64,000 nt of DNA from Malaya genurostris (GCF_030247185.1 NC_080571.1:230719666-230783665); one strand, 5' to 3'; counted from the stretch's first letter, positions 1-11,732 are shown. The notes: generated by a model from the sequence alone, not told the origin. Program-made: numbers and translations.

Positions 1-653
1 CTGAACTTAGTTATGGCGACTTTACGTCAAACCAACTAAAATAAATGGATCATATATTTTTGTATCGATCTCGCATCTCGCGATCTTTGGTCAACTAACT
101 CAATTATAAACCTTGTTAGAAGCCATATTGGAATTTATAGGGGATATTATGATAACTAGAGAAATGAATAAGTCTAGTGACTCGAAGTGTTTCGAATATT
201 TTGTTGAAGACGGACAAACAAAGCGCTGGGAGAGTATTTAGCACACTGACTGAGACGTTACTCTTTTTAATATACAAAACTTGTATCAGCAGGATCACTT
301 CGCAATCTGCCACAATTTTCCACGATTAGCAGCAACTACGAATAATTGGAAAAATCCGACATTAGCTTGAAACTGTTTCATAAACCTATAAATTTTTCAC
401 TAATGTTCAAAGTTTTACTCTGACCATGCATTTTGTATCGAGAGGTAGAATGAAAAACGTCCTACTCCGATGTTCAATTAAGCCGATGACAATCAAATTC
501 TACGTAAATATCTAGACCAAACGAAAACCGGTTTCAATTTTTGACGATGCAGAAGTTCGGAGCACTTTTTCCGGCCAGCGAACAAGAATAAGCTTCGCCA
601 ATTACATCACTAATTCAATTTTGAATCATTGATTAGCTTGTCTCAGGTGGTTT
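1..653. other. unassigned A+T-rich flank
   Basis: No convincing coding region, RNA gene or repeat boundary was recognised. The open frames are short and lack a domain. It may be intergenic or intronic host DNA. Confidence 0.4.
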
Positions 654-1046
654 TCAAAACCAACCCGATATCCATTGCTCTGCTCGATGCAGAAACTTCC
701 TTCGTAAATCATAGATCAAAACGGCACGAGACAGTGTCGCTTTTCCTTCGCTCCGTAACTTGAACGTGATGGAAATATTTATGGCTTCTGGCCCGAAAGC
801 AAGACGAAATTGGCCTGTTGCAGCACCGGAGGAAGAGTGCCAATTTACCGAGGTAAATGAATAAACAATGACTCTTAATTCAAGTTGTCGGTCCTTAGCG
901 CACGGGATATGTGCGACGGAGGTCGACATCTGGGACCGAACGTCTGAACTTACCCAAGCAAGGACGGTTTTAAGTGCTTTCGGTTCAAAAGATATTTCCA
1001 AGAGCAGCGGACTTGATATCGGGTTGTACTTCGATATCGAAGCCAT
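654..1046 (-). CDS. hypothetical 130-codon ORF
   Basis: An ATG-started frame (MASISKYNPISS...) of 130 codons ends in TGA, in a patch less A+T-rich than its surroundings. I recognise no domain, signal peptide or membrane segment. The composition is ordinary, with no low-complexity run. An overlapping plus-strand frame (868-1050) means only one strand, or neither, is coding. It could be a host exon, because no transposon family was recognised here, or a chance frame. No neighbouring exon could be tied to it. The call rests only on frame length, a real ATG and base composition. Confidence 0.25.
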   Translation of the reverse strand: MASISKYNPISSPLLLEISFEPKALKTVLAWVSSDVRSQMSTSVAHIPCAKDRQLELRVIVYSFTSVNWHSSSGAATGQFRLAFGPEAINISITFKLRSEGKATLSRAVLIYDLRRKFLHRAEQWISGWF

Positions 1047-1059
1047 TTAAGCAGTTAAT

Positions 1060-1096
1060 ATGGATCTTGAAATAGTTAGATGGTTTCCTGAGAGCA
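1060..1096 (+). other. possible short exon end with strong 5' splice site
   Basis: An ATG at 1060 opens a short frame reading MDLEIVRWFPES, which runs into AGCAG followed by GTAAGA at 1097, a strong 5' splice-site match. The upstream acceptor candidate (TTTAAGCAG) is weak, so the exon start is undefined. It is recorded because the splice donor is good and the reading looks protein-like, but such matches also arise by chance. Confidence 0.15.
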
Positions 1097-1099
1097 GGT

Positions 1100-2371
1100 A
1101 AGAAATTTTATGACGTCATTGTGCAATAAAAGTAATTAAATGATAATCTTTTTCTATCATTTTAGTATATTCGGGATTGGGTTGGGTTTGAAATCACGGT
1201 AATGAATCTAAAACTTACACAATTACGGTGATAGAGTAGATTTATTTCACTAGAACACAAACATAACTACTTGATTATCAGACTAATGACTCGAAAAGCT
1301 CATCATCGCTCGCAAAAAGTTACACACTTCCTTTCGGTCCACCGGCAACCCAGAACGCTGTGCAGGGAAGCAGAAAAGGTCTTCCCCCATCAGACATCTG
1401 ATTTTATGCCCATTTCTTGCCTGTTTTAAGCGAAAAGCGAGAACAATTTTCCCGGTCAGACTTTAATGCACAATAAACGAAGCGACTGTCCCCCTTTGCC
1501 TCCTTGGCCGTCATTTAGTCCTCTTACGATGGGAGAGTATTTCTCCAAAAAAGACAAAAAAAAACAGCAGAAACCGCAGCAGTAGGTAAGCTTTGCACTG
1601 GTTGGTGAGCACGGGTAGAAAGAAATAAAAATCCAACCTCGGGAACACCATTTGCTGCCCTAGAAGTAACGGCTCCGGCGCCATCACCACCACCACCACC
1701 GCCACCATCACCAACTTCAGCAGCAATGAGAGGAAAATTGCTTCTATTATTACTCAAGCGAGCAGAAATAAGTGCTCTGCTCCGGCATAAATTACTGATA
1801 ACGGTTGGCTGACTGTGTGCGCGCGGAACCCACGGCTCGTCTGGGGCGACGGCCCACCGCCTAGCCTTGATAACCGCCGCAAAGGAGATACCAGGCGTCG
1901 GTACGGCGGCGCAGTGACCGCGAAAGGGTACCGAAGGAATGAAACAGCACCGGATGGGCGTTGTATTTCCGGCACGAAGAAAACTCATAAGCGATGCCCT
2001 GGCTGGCCGAGGACCAGCCCGGCAGGTTCGGTTGGGCTTGTCTGTGTGTTGAGTGACTGTTATTACAGAGCCTCATGCCCAGGAGTTCTGGGTGTTTTTG
2101 TTGCTTGGAAAGCCGGGAACTCTTGGTAATGCAGCTGGCCCGTGTGACACGTGCTGGAGGGACGAGGCCAGATGCATTCTATTTCTGAATCGAAAAGCTA
2201 CAATTATTGAGGTGTTTTCCTCGTGAGACTAATGGTTAGGTGATGCTTTCAGTTGTAGGAAAGAGAACATAGAACATAAATGAATGGAGGGAAATAAATA
2301 GTAATTACATTCTAGTTTTTGAAATGATGAGAAAATATTTGTTTGTATGTGTGTATCGTTCATGACATTAC
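1100..2371. other. unique-looking region with higher G+C patch (about 1300-2150)
   Basis: The patch has more G+C than the rest of the window, with a CAC/CCG-rich run near 1680-1710 and no recognised repeat. A 154-codon minus frame (1524-1988) crosses it, but its glycine run comes from the simple CCACCACC tract and no domain is visible. It could be regulatory or a non-coding exon. Confidence 0.3.
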
Positions 2372-2373
2372 TA

Positions 2374-3661
2374 AAGACTGTCCCCGACAGTATGGACGCA
2401 AATAAATACCGCTGCCATTTCGCAATGGTTCAGAGTCTGTCACTTTTTATGGCTGCGTCCTGTTGTTTACACTCTTCTCTAACCACTTGTGCAGTTGTTT
2501 ATTCGTTTTCATTAGTTTGCTTCGAAATGCGTGGACTTTCAGCAGAACAACGTCGAAAAATTGTGTACAAATGGTGCACAGAACGCGGACTGTCACTGAG
2601 AAAGATAGCCAAAAAGGAAGGAGTAAGTGAAAAAGCCGTGCGAAATGCAATCAGGAAGTTCGGTGAGAATAACACCTTTGAGGATAAACCGAAAACGGGT
2701 AAAAAAAGGTCCTGCTAACCCTCAGTTGGATACGTTTATCCTGAAGGCGTTCGAGCAAAAGAAGGAGGGGTGTGGCCAAAAAAGTGGGCACTTCGAAGTC
2801 AAATGTTCTTCGTGCTAAAGAACGTTTGAATCTTCGAACCTATAAGAAGCAGAAACAATCAGAACGTAGTCCGAAACAAGAAGCATCGATCAGGCTGAGG
2901 ATTCGAAAGCTGTACAATACGATTCTTGCTGGAAATTTGAACTGCATATTCACGGACGACGAAACCTACGTGAAACTCGATTACAAATCCTTGCCGGGAC
3001 CACAATTTTATACGATGCGCGAAGGGCAAGTGTTAAACCAGTCCGAGACATCGATTGAAGTCGAAAAAATTGGTAAGATAGCTATGGTCTGGCAAGCAAT
3101 TTGTAGCTGCGGTAAGATTTCGAAACCCACCATCACCACTGCTTCAATGAACAGCGAAATATACATCAAGGAATGTTTACAAAAACGACTTCTACCCACT
3201 ATTCGAAGCCACAAGGATCCTGTTGTTTTCTGGCCAGATTTTGCTTCTTGCCACTACTCGAAAGCAACGGTAGAATGGTATACTACCAAAATGTCACTTT
3301 CGTCCCAAAAGACATGAGTCCACCAAATTGTCCACAACTTCGACCAATTGAGGAATTTTGGGCATTAACGATGGCATATCTTAGGGAACATGTCTCGGCA
3401 GCCGAAACCATTCAATAGTTCGAAAAAGATTGGAAAAAAGTGTCAAAACTTGTCGCCAAGAAGTCTGTACGGAATTTAATGAGGAACGTTCGCAAGAAGG
3501 TGCGTCAGCTAGTCTTCAATGGCTAAGTAGGAAATGTTGAGAATAATATTCTGTTTTTGTAGTCTAATATTATCAGTATATCGAATAAAATTTGAATATC
3601 TAACACTTGTGAATTATTTACAGCGAAATCAAAGTGCGTCCAAACTTTCTGGGACAGTCTT
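2374..3661 (+). mobile_element. Tc1/mariner element, ITmDD37E type, copy A
   Basis: The 1,288-bp element starts AAGACTGTCCC and ends GGGACAGTCTT. It is flanked by TA on both sides (2372-2373 and 3662-3663), the target duplication of the Tc1/mariner superfamily. The body carries a degraded transposase gene. Three further copies lie in the window (28573-29808, 32244-33523, 58577-60071). Both ends are present, so this copy could in principle be mobilised by an enzyme supplied in trans, but its own gene is broken. Confidence 0.93.
2527..3526 (+). pseudogene. DD37E mariner transposase, broken (copy A)
   Basis: This encoded the cut-and-paste transposase of the surrounding element. The likely original start is the ATG of MRGLSAEQRRK at 2527, just before the helix-turn-helix region (LSLRKIAKKEGVSEKAVRNA). 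Catalytic motifs remain readable: DDETYV (near 2957), FWPDFASCHYS (near 3230) and RPIEEFW (near 3343). Counting from the second Asp to the Glu gives 37 intervening residues, hence DD37E. Breaks by comparison with copy C: a one-base loss in the A-run near 2700, a deletion of about 14 bases near 2770, a one-base loss near 3290, and CAG to TAG at 3415-3417. It cannot give a full protein. Confidence 0.9.
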
Positions 3662-3663
3662 TA

Positions 3664-5290
3664 TCCGAATCCTACGTTTTATCTATCCGCTTAGTTTACT
3701 CGAAAATTTCTGAGCCGATTTCAACAGTCTTTGTTTTGTTTCAAAGCTACTATTGATAGTTCCCAAAACTAACCGCAGAAAAGGATGGGAGAATCACTTA
3801 CTGAAAAAAAATTAAAATTACGTATGACGTAGAACATAGCATGCCGTATTTTTGAGAGTGAAAATACCAAGTTTCATTAACATTTAAATGTGAGTTTTTT
3901 GTTTGTGCCGGTGTCAAATTAAGTCATATTAGTAATGGGATTACTGACATGACACATTTTTACATGTAAATTTAAATCCATTGCGACGCTCCTTTTATGT
4001 GCATCTATCCAGACGTAAATTTACATGATTTTTTCGTGCTATGCAGAACCGACTAGCTTCGGTATGGATGAAACTTTGTCTTCAGTGTGGGAAACCCTGA
4101 ATTTTGCACGGGTAAAGAGACCGAATCGACTCGAGATTTCAAAGAGCAAAAAATTTTTACGCACTTTTTTAAACATTGTAGTAACTCAAAAGCTAAACAA
4201 CGTCCAAGTAGAAGTAGCAGCACATAAATTGAGTCAAAAGTCCTCGTAGTCTCATAATTTTTCTTATTTTTAAAAAAATTCTTTCCTAATTCAGCCAACC
4301 CAGGCAGATTTTTTAAATGTATTTTGTTATGATGTGAAACCTTGATCTACTTAGCTGTACTCGACGATAAACGCATTCGGGAAAGGTAAATATTGAAAGC
4401 AAAAAATTGCAACAAAAAAAAACATTGCTGTGGCTAAGCTCGAGCATGCAAACTCTTTACATGTTCATTTGAACCCCTTTTCGATAAAACCAAAATTTTG
4501 TTTCTAACGTTCATCCGGTATAGACATTTGAGAAAATTCGTGTGCTATTTCGGCTTGGTTAATAAATGAGAACATTCATGTTTTTTTGGTTTGTACAATA
4601 AGTAGGGTTCCTATTTCATCTCATTTGTAAGGACGTTACCGCAAGAACCTGATTTAACCACTAAAATCACTATGATCATTTCATATTTCTGTTTAATTCG
4701 CCTTGCTCCACATTGAGAACTAAATCAGACTTATCTTCAAAAATATCAAAAAACATTTCTGAAAAGTTCACTACTTTGTTCCTAATTTCATCGCAATGGA
4801 TTTTTATTTATCATAATAATTAGCTATAAGAATCAAAACAAATATTACACTAATGCATTCTCAGGTTCAAAATATCAGAATTCTTCTTAAAATGGCCTGA
4901 GACAACACCCGATGTTTTTGGAATTAGTTAGAAATCGATTCGACTTTTGAATTTTTTTTTTGTCGTTTTCTTTTCCTTCCGTTTTACATTTAAAATTTTA
5001 CAGTAAGGTTAATCTGGTTTGGCCCTTTTGAAAATATGATGATATCAGATACAAAACCGATGATACACAATACACATTTAACAGCGTTATGTTGACATCT
5101 ATCGGAATGAAACCAGTGCTACTAGATTCAGCATAATGTTTATTTTATTATTATTTAACACGCGCTTTCTAGTGATATTCGAAGCCGAAACAGTTTTATT
5201 GAATCAGGAATCAGAACAAATTGGCTCAAATGGCACGTTCCACGATTAAAAATATCTTTAAAAATTAAGTTTCTTAGTTTAAATATATTT
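3664..5290. other. A+T-rich region without recognised genes
   Basis: No gene or clear element boundary was seen. The sequence is A/T-rich with homopolymer runs. Open frames such as 4025-4249 are short and overlap on both strands without a domain. Confidence 0.45.
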
Positions 5291-5890
5291 AAATTCTGAT
5301 ATTTTTGCCTTTTTCATATATAAATCTCTTGAAAACCGACTAGTAAAACCAAGCCTGGACTAGCCTGGAGAACCAAGTATCATAAGCCGACTCAGTTCGT
5401 TGAGCTGAGCAATATAAGTGTGTGTATGTGTCAAGTATTCTCACTAGGTTTTCTCGAAGATGGCTGAACCGATTTTGACAAACTTAGATTCAAATGAAAG
5501 GTCTCATTGTCCCTAATGGAATTCCTGAATTCATCGAAACCCGACTTCCGGTGCCGGAACTATAGAGTAAAATGTGTTGAAAATGATACACCGTCACTAA
5601 AAGTGACGGAACAAGTAAGTAGCCAAACAAACCGATTCTGGCTAATCTAGTTCTCAGTTTCCGGACCCGAAAGCACCGGAAATAGTGGTCAAATATTAAA
5701 AAATGTTGACGTTTGACCGATTTCCACAAACTTAAATTCAAATGAAAGGTCTCACGGTTCCATACGGAATTTCTGAATTTCATCCGGATCCGACTTCTGG
5801 TGTAGGCATTATAGGGTACAATGCATGGAAAATTTGATACCATCACTTAATGTGGCAAAACAAAAAAAAAACCTGTTTCAATCCACCTAG
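5290..5890 (+). repeat. modular dispersed repeat, copy 1
   Basis: It opens with GCCTTTTTCATATATAA and the phrase GAAAACCGACTAGT. Two degraded rounds follow of a module built from 'tctcgaagatggctgaaccgat', 'aaacttagattcaaatgaaaggtct', 'cctgaatttcatc' and 'cgacttccggttccgga'. The same order recurs at 10170-11275, 27590-28510 and 60660-62775, and in reverse elsewhere. No protein is encoded. It is probably a non-autonomous transposable element of a family I cannot name. Confidence 0.75.
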
Positions 5891-6540
5891 TGTGTGTGTG
5901 ACTAAAACTTTTACTCAATTTTCTCGGAGATCGCTTGACTTATTTCAACAAACTTAGAATAATATGAAATGTCCTATACTTTCGTACAATGTTCCTGAAT
6001 TTCATTTGGATCTGACTTCTAGTTCCGCAAACTACAGGATGATATGTGTAACGTAATTGAAATAATGACACTGATTTTTTTTTTTGGAGATAGCTGAATC
6101 GATTTCCTTCATCCAAGATTAAAGTAAAAAATCTGACTATACTATAAAAACTTTTTGGTTTTGTTGTGAATACGACTTACTTGGGGTGTCTTTTCAAAAT
6201 TTACCCTCTGAGAGAGTGATAAGTTTTTGATCGTGAATATCTCTTGTTGTATCTAACGTATCAACATAATTTTTGCCACATGTCATCGGAAATATGATTA
6301 GCAATTTATGATAACATTTTCAGTTGTATAACATAATCATAAACAATTCAAAATTAAAGTTTTCAAATGTTTAGTATCAACAAGTATGACACCTTTTCGT
6401 TTGCCAGTTTCGCTTCAAACAAGAGCGATTGCGTCAGCCGGATGCTGGTCTTTTGTTTTGGAGCAAAATGGGGAACATTATACAAAATAAGCTCTTCTAA
6501 TTAATGCTTCATTCATTCTTGCTTACATAATTGACTCGGT
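5891..6540 (+). repeat. degraded continuation of modular repeat, then unassigned
   Basis: To about 6070 the 'tctcggagat...tgacttatttcaacaaacttaga' module can still be followed. From there to 6540 no gene or repeat was identified. Confidence 0.45.
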
Positions 6541-7420
6541 CAGATCAGATTCGAATCCAATTATAGGGTTTAGTGCTAAAATTCAATTTTAGAATTCAGT
6601 ACCCGATTTTTTTTTTTCATTCCCAGACGCCAGATCTAAAATTGGGTTCCTCGCCCAGAATTTATGGCCAAAATCAAGAACCATAATTCTGGAACTGAAA
6701 CCGAATTTCAGAACCTGCCGGGATTTCGGATCTGAATTCTGGATCTGAGATCAGGATAGATTCGAGACCTGGACTTTGGATCTGAACTTTGAAACTGAAT
6801 TTTGGAACTGAAAGCGAGGTTTTAGATTAGAATTCCAAACTGCATTCTAGAGTCAGAATTCGGAGTTCTAGACCAGAACGCATGGCTAGAATTTGGTCAC
6901 TAACTTGTCACTTAACTGTTTAGTAGAATAATTCCACTGGAATAATAGTTTAACACCGTTTAACTCTACTATATATAGTAGAATTGAATGGTGTTAAAAT
7001 AATATTCTACTAGAATTTCGTTCCAAAGTTCATCTTCAGGATTCTAGAAGTGTAACTTAATTTAGGAAATAGATTCGGAAGATCTTTGAACTAATTTCTG
7101 GATCTTCTGGGCTGGATCCGAATTTGAGAACGAAATCCTGTACCGGAGTTCTGGAACTAAAATTCTGCTGCGAATCCGAATTTCCAGAGATCAGTGCTAG
7201 GATTCAGGTTTAGAATTCATACCCGAAAAAGAATCCTGGTCTCGAATTCGCAGGTTCAGTGATGAGTTTAACTATTCAGAATTACGTTACCGCGTTCAAG
7301 TTCAACAATCTATCATTGAAATTGTGTTTCAGAATTCAATTCTAGCATTCGGATCAATAATTCGGCTCCGGAATTCCAGTTGAAGAATTCAGAATCTTTA
7401 GCGTCAAAGAAACTGAACGA
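6540..7420. repeat. degenerate short-period repeat rich in gaattc/ggatctga
   Basis: Words such as 'gaattctgg', 'ggatctgaa', 'ctggaactgaa' and 'cagaattc' recur at irregular short spacing (roughly 10-20 bases) on both strands, as in an old satellite-like array. There is no coding potential. A short palindromic element (6922-7012) sits inside it. Confidence 0.6.
6922..7012. mobile_element. short palindromic MITE-like element
   Basis: The sequence folds on itself around CTACTATATATAGTAG. The arms share TAGTAGAAT and the AACACCRTTTAA/TTAAACGGTGTT-type core with a few mismatches. One arm of the same sequence occurs alone at 35997-36075. It is about 90 bp long with no coding capacity, so a MITE is the natural reading. 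Confidence 0.6.
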
Positions 7421-7879
7421 TCCATTTTATTCATATTCACGTCATCCAGTTATGTCTCTGGCATTACCCACTCGCCTTTTTAATCAGATCCGACATCCGA
7501 TTCAATAGATAAAGATAAATCTTTGTTTTTTTCTACTTATGCAAAAACATATGCGAATTATTGTAAAAATGACGATTCCGCATAAATTAATCGGGTTTAC
7601 CGAGTTTGCAAGTTTTGATGGTCAACGATCAAATAAACTTATTTAAGTTTTACCGGTAATCGGCTTCCAATTCCGGAAGCTATCCAAAAAAATTTTTTTA
7701 AACGCACTTTGATTTCTCAATGATTTATAACCAAATAAAATGGTTTACAGTCCCTAGGTAAATTTAACTGACTTCGGCTACAATGATTTTCGAAATATCG
7801 GGAATAGACGAGTTCAATCGTTTTCCCAGAGAAGGCAATCAAAAAATTCAAAATAAGAGACACAGTCCCATACACAATT

Positions 7880-8663
7880 GCTATTTTTTATCTGAATACG
7901 ACTTCCGATTCTGAAATTATAGGGTGATGAGTTTTTAAAACTCAAACTGCCACAGTAGATGACAACACAGAAAACCATCAGATTGGAGTAGTCTCTAGAG
8001 CAGTTCCGAAGAGATTTTACGTTCTTTGAATCATTACTTTATACGGTGGTTTGACATTTGTAACATTATTTTCGCTATAATACTACATCTGAAAGTCGGT
8101 TCCACATAAAATTTGACCATCACCTTCGGAACTATAAGCCCGTTTAATTTAAATATATGTTAACTATTCCTTATCGTTCCGGAACCGGAAATCGCGGACC
8201 GGTATTGTTGAATTGTGTTTATTTGGACTTCAACTTAAGAGTTGTAAAACATACTGAATTCTATTGACCATTTCAAAAGATTCCGCTTTTCTTTACATGG
8301 TTCCTTATGACAAAACACTCTTGAAAATAAATTTTTTGCTCCAATCACCGTGTAACTTTGGAACTCAAAGTCGGATCCAGATGAATTTTCTGAAATTTTC
8401 TATGGGATCTCAATTTTCTTCATTTGAATCTAGGTTTATGAAAATCGGAGTGAGTATCGCTGAGAAAATGGAGGGCATATCTTGCTCACCTGATATTTCC
8501 GGAAACGGAAATCTGATTCAGATAAAAAATGAAAAACATGTATAATCCTCTTAGTGGGGTAATGATACCTTTCTCTTATAACTCAATATCGTAAGAGTAT
8601 GCTTTAAAAGTAATGTTTTGAAACAAGAATGAGAACAAAAAAGTTTGTTCTGGCAAAAGCTAG
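7880..8663 (-). repeat. modular dispersed repeat, reverse copy, left part
   Basis: Reverse-strand versions of the module words are present, with the family's end motif near 8538-8582 (on the minus strand, GAGAAAGGTATCATTACCCCACTAAGAGGATTA). Further module words resume after the DD41D element at 9595, so that element appears to have landed inside this repeat. The 93-codon open frame at 8264-8545 is repeat sequence, not a gene. Confidence 0.65.
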
Positions 8664-8665
8664 TA

Positions 8666-9590
8666 AAGGGTGATTTTTTAAGAGCTTGAGAACTTTTTTA
8701 AACAATAAAACGCATAAAATTTGCAAAATCTCATCGGTTCTTTATTTTAAACGTTAGATTGGTACATGACATTTACTTTTTGAAGATAATTTCATTTAAA
8801 TGTTGACCGCGGCTGCGTCTTAGGTGGTCCATTCGGAAAGTCCAATTTTGGGCAACTTTTTCGAGCATTTCGGCCGGAATAGCCCGAATTTCTTCGGAAA
8901 TGTTGTCTTCCAAAGCTGGAATAGTTACTGGCTTATTTCTGTAGACTTTAGACTTGACGTAGCCCCACAAAAAATAGTCTAAAGGCGTCAAATCGCATGA
9001 TCTTGGTGGCCAACTTACCGGTCCATTTCTTGAGATGAATTGTTCTCCGAAGTTTTTTCTCAAAATGGCCATAGAATCGCGAGCTGTGTGGCATGTAGCG
9101 CCATCTTGTTGAAACCACATGTCAACCAAGTTCAGTTCTTCCATTTTTGGCAACAAAAAGTTTGTTAGCATCGAACGATAGCGATCGCCATTCACTGTAA
9201 CGTTGCGTCCAACAGCATCTTTGAAAAAATACGGTCCAATGATTCCACCAGCGTACAAACCACACCAAACAGTGCATTTTTCGGGATGCATGGGCAGTTC
9301 TTGAACGGCTTCTGGTTGCTCTTCACTCCAAATGCGGCAATTTTGCTTATTTACGTAGCCATTCAACCAGAAATGAGCCTCATCGCTGAACAAAATTTGT
9401 CGATAAAAAAGCGGATTTTCCGAATGGACCACCTAAGACACAGCCGCGGTCAACATTTAAATGAAATTATCTTCAAAAAGTAAATGTCATGTACCAATCT
9501 AACGTTTAAAATAAAGAACCGATGAGATTTTGCAAATTTTATGCGTTTTATTGTTTAAAAAAGTTCTCAAGCTCTTAAAAAATCACCCTT
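8666..9590 (-). mobile_element. DD41D (rosa-like) mariner with duplicated 3' ends
   Basis: The 925-bp element is flanked by TA (8664-8665 and 9591-9592) and begins AAGGGTGATTTTTTAAGAGC. Its last ~175 bp (9416-9590) are a nearly perfect inverted copy of its first ~175 bp (8666-8840). Those 175 bp include the coding end of the transposase gene, so the element has two 3' ends and no 5' end. Normal members have short inverted ends and a DNA-binding domain upstream, which is missing here. Confidence 0.9.
8773..9432 (-). pseudogene. DD41D mariner transposase catalytic domain, N-terminus missing
   Basis: A 219-codon open frame gives the catalytic part of a Tc1/mariner transposase. Motifs in order: LFSDEAHFWLNGYVN (first Asp near residue 17), WFQQDGATCHTAR (second Asp near 109) and LTPLDYFLWGYVKS (third Asp near 151). 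Forty-one residues separate the last two, matching the DD41D/rosa group. The frame ends RGQHLNEIIFKK. The paired helix-turn-helix DNA-binding region, normally about 120 residues upstream, is absent. The apparent start codon lies in the inverted duplicate of the 3' end and is probably not native. All three catalytic residues are intact and no internal stop is seen, but without a DNA-binding domain it should not transpose. Confidence 0.88.
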
Positions 9591-9594
9591 TATA

Positions 9595-9930
9595 ACCGTT
9601 TCAATTTATAAACAGTTTTTAGTCAAGTTTCTTGGAATTTTTATTTCGTTTTATTTTCCCTCCAAACGACAGTTTAAAATTTTAAACACACTTCACCCTG
9701 TTGTTCCAGAACCGGAGGTCGGATTCGAACAAAACTCAATAGCAGTCTATGAGACCGTAAAAACTCTCTTATGAGTCCACGTTTGTGAAAATCTGCTTAG
9801 CCTTAGTCTCTGTGGAAATGAAGAGGTTTCCATATTAGAGCTCTTGACCAGTATTTCTGGTACTTTCGGAATCGAGAACTGGGAACCGGTATAGCTGTAA
9901 TAAGTTCGTTTGGTCACCAACTAGTATAAC
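9595..9930 (-). repeat. modular dispersed repeat, reverse copy, right part
   Basis: Reverse-strand module phrases ('ccagaaccggaggtcggattcgaac', 'caatagcagtctatgagaccgt') continue the copy at 7880-8663 beyond the DD41D element. Confidence 0.6.
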
Positions 9931-10164
9931 TAACAAATTGAAACTATTTTGTGCACAACTTAGTATTCCTTGGAAAGATCCCAACAACCTCCCAAGCTAT
10001 CAGTAACGTTGTAATCTGATCGATCTAAAACTGTTACCTGTTCGCCGAGATCTATCCTGGGTAATTTTCATGGCAGATCTGTTGCGATCTCGAATTGATT
10101 GCCCCCAATTGTTAATATCATATTTACCCTTAGGTCTTCTTCTTCGAAACTAACTGTATCTTTA

Positions 10165-11275
10165 TGATGTTACTATTTTTGCCTTCCTCATATAGAAAGG
10201 CTATGCAATCACTTCAAAAACCGACTAGTGAAAATTGGCCCGGAGGGCAAAGTGTCATATACCATTCGACTCAGTTCATCGAGCTGAGAAATGTCTGTGT
10301 ATGTGTGCGTGTGAATGTGTCAAATAATCTCACTAGGTTTTCTCGAAGATGGCAGAACCGATTTTGACAAACTTAGATTCAAATGAAAGGTCTCGTAGTC
10401 CCATACGGAATTCCTGAATTTCATCCGGATCCGACTTCCGGTTCCGGAGTTATAGGGTAAAGTGTGTTCAATATTGTACACCGTCACTTAAACCGGCAAA
10501 ACAAAACACGTAAAAAAATTTCTAACCTGATCTCAAAACAACACAAATCGATAGTCATTATCAGTAGGCAACTAAACAAACCGATTCCGGCTATCCTGGT
10601 TCCTGGTATCCGGTTCCGGAAGTACCGGAAATAGTGGTCATATATACCAAAATGGATCTCACTCACTTTTCTCAGCGAGGGTTTGACCGATTTCCACAAA
10701 CTTAGATTCATGAAAGATCTTCCAGTCCCATACGGAATTCCTGAATTTCATCCGGATCCGACCTCCGGTTCCGGAGTTATAAGGTAAAATGTGTTCAATA
10801 TTGTACACCGTCACTTAAACTGGCGGAACAAAAACCGTAAAAAATGTTATAAACTGAACTCTAAACCGTTATTCCCAATCTTAGGGTCAATTGAAAGGTC
10901 TTATGGTCCTACCAAATAATACTGCATATTTTCGGATGCAACAAACATTTAAATCGTAATTTAGAGTGCGTACTAGTAGAGTTTGTATGTCATGTTAGTT
11001 GGTGGCCGTACGAACCGATTTTGATTATACCGGTTCTCGGGTTCCGGTGCCGGAAGTGCATATAATAGTGAACCCACTTCGTTTTCTTAAGGATGACCTA
11101 CGCAATCAAAGCATTGTTTTATTCTGTATGTTATACTAGTTAATGCACAAACAATCTCTTGGTTTTTTTCAAAAATCGAAGAGAAAAAGTTTGAATAGAA
11201 TACCACAATATTATATGTACATGAGAAAGGCATCATTACACCACTATGTGGATTAAAACAGGTTTTTTTTTGTTC
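10165..11275 (+). repeat. modular dispersed repeat, copy 2
   Basis: The start is GCCTTCCTCATATAGAAAGG with TATGCAATCACTT. The end, near 11225-11272, is ATGAGAAAGGCATCATTACACCACTATGTGGATTAAAACAGG. Between them are at least two well-preserved rounds of the 'ccgacttccggttccggagttatagggtaaaatgtg' module (near 10430 and 10760). Open frames inside are chance readings of repeat DNA. Confidence 0.8.
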
Positions 11276-11560
11276 TTCCCTTCTCCATCTTTTCACCATC
11301 ATGATATTTCGCCGCTTTCAAAATCTTCCGCTTGAACCCATCTTCCCTTCTTCGAACCCTTTCGCAATTCGATTGCAACATTCGCTTCTCTCTTTTTGTC
11401 TCCCTTTTTTCCTGCATTACTATTATTCACCGCTCTCCAAGGGCCACTCTTGTCGATGTTCAGCATGCGGGCCACTCGCCGAGTTTTCATGACTAACGTT
11501 ACCATCCAACTAACTAGCCACTCTTGACCCTTGCCAGGAGGCATAATTTTACTTAGTATT
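11276..11560. other. unassigned stretch between repeats
   Basis: Pyrimidine-rich sequence with no recognised gene. A minus frame (11299-11580) and a plus frame overlap on opposite strands and carry no domain. Confidence 0.3.
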
Positions 11561-11589
11561 AAGCCTTTAGTATTAAGCATATTTCTGTT

Positions 11590-11732
11590 CTGTTGGATTT
11601 TTTAAATCTGTTGATATAAAAAGATTAGGAAGTTTTATGCCTGCTGGAGAGAGAGAGAGAGAGAGAGATTGTAAATTCCAGCTCCAGCGGGCTTTTCTTT
11701 GCTCCCAAATAAAAAAAATAAATTTAGGGGAA
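11590..11732 (+). mobile_element. 3' end fragment of Jockey-like retrotransposon
   Basis: The text 'ctgttgatataaaaagattaggaagttttatgcctg' followed by a GAGA run, 'gcgggcttttctttgctcccaaataaa' and an A-rich tail matches the 3' end at 54895-55010, downstream of a Jockey-like coding remnant. It is read as a 5'-truncated insertion. No target duplication was established. Confidence 0.6.

Noticed and set aside
1524..1988. 154-codon minus-strand ORF with a glycine run
   Set aside because: The run comes from a CCACCACC simple repeat, overlapping frames exist on both strands, and no domain is visible.
9286..9483. Plus-strand ORF ending RGQHLNEIIFKK
   Set aside because: Its end is the inverted duplicate of the DD41D transposase C-terminus. 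It is not a separate gene.
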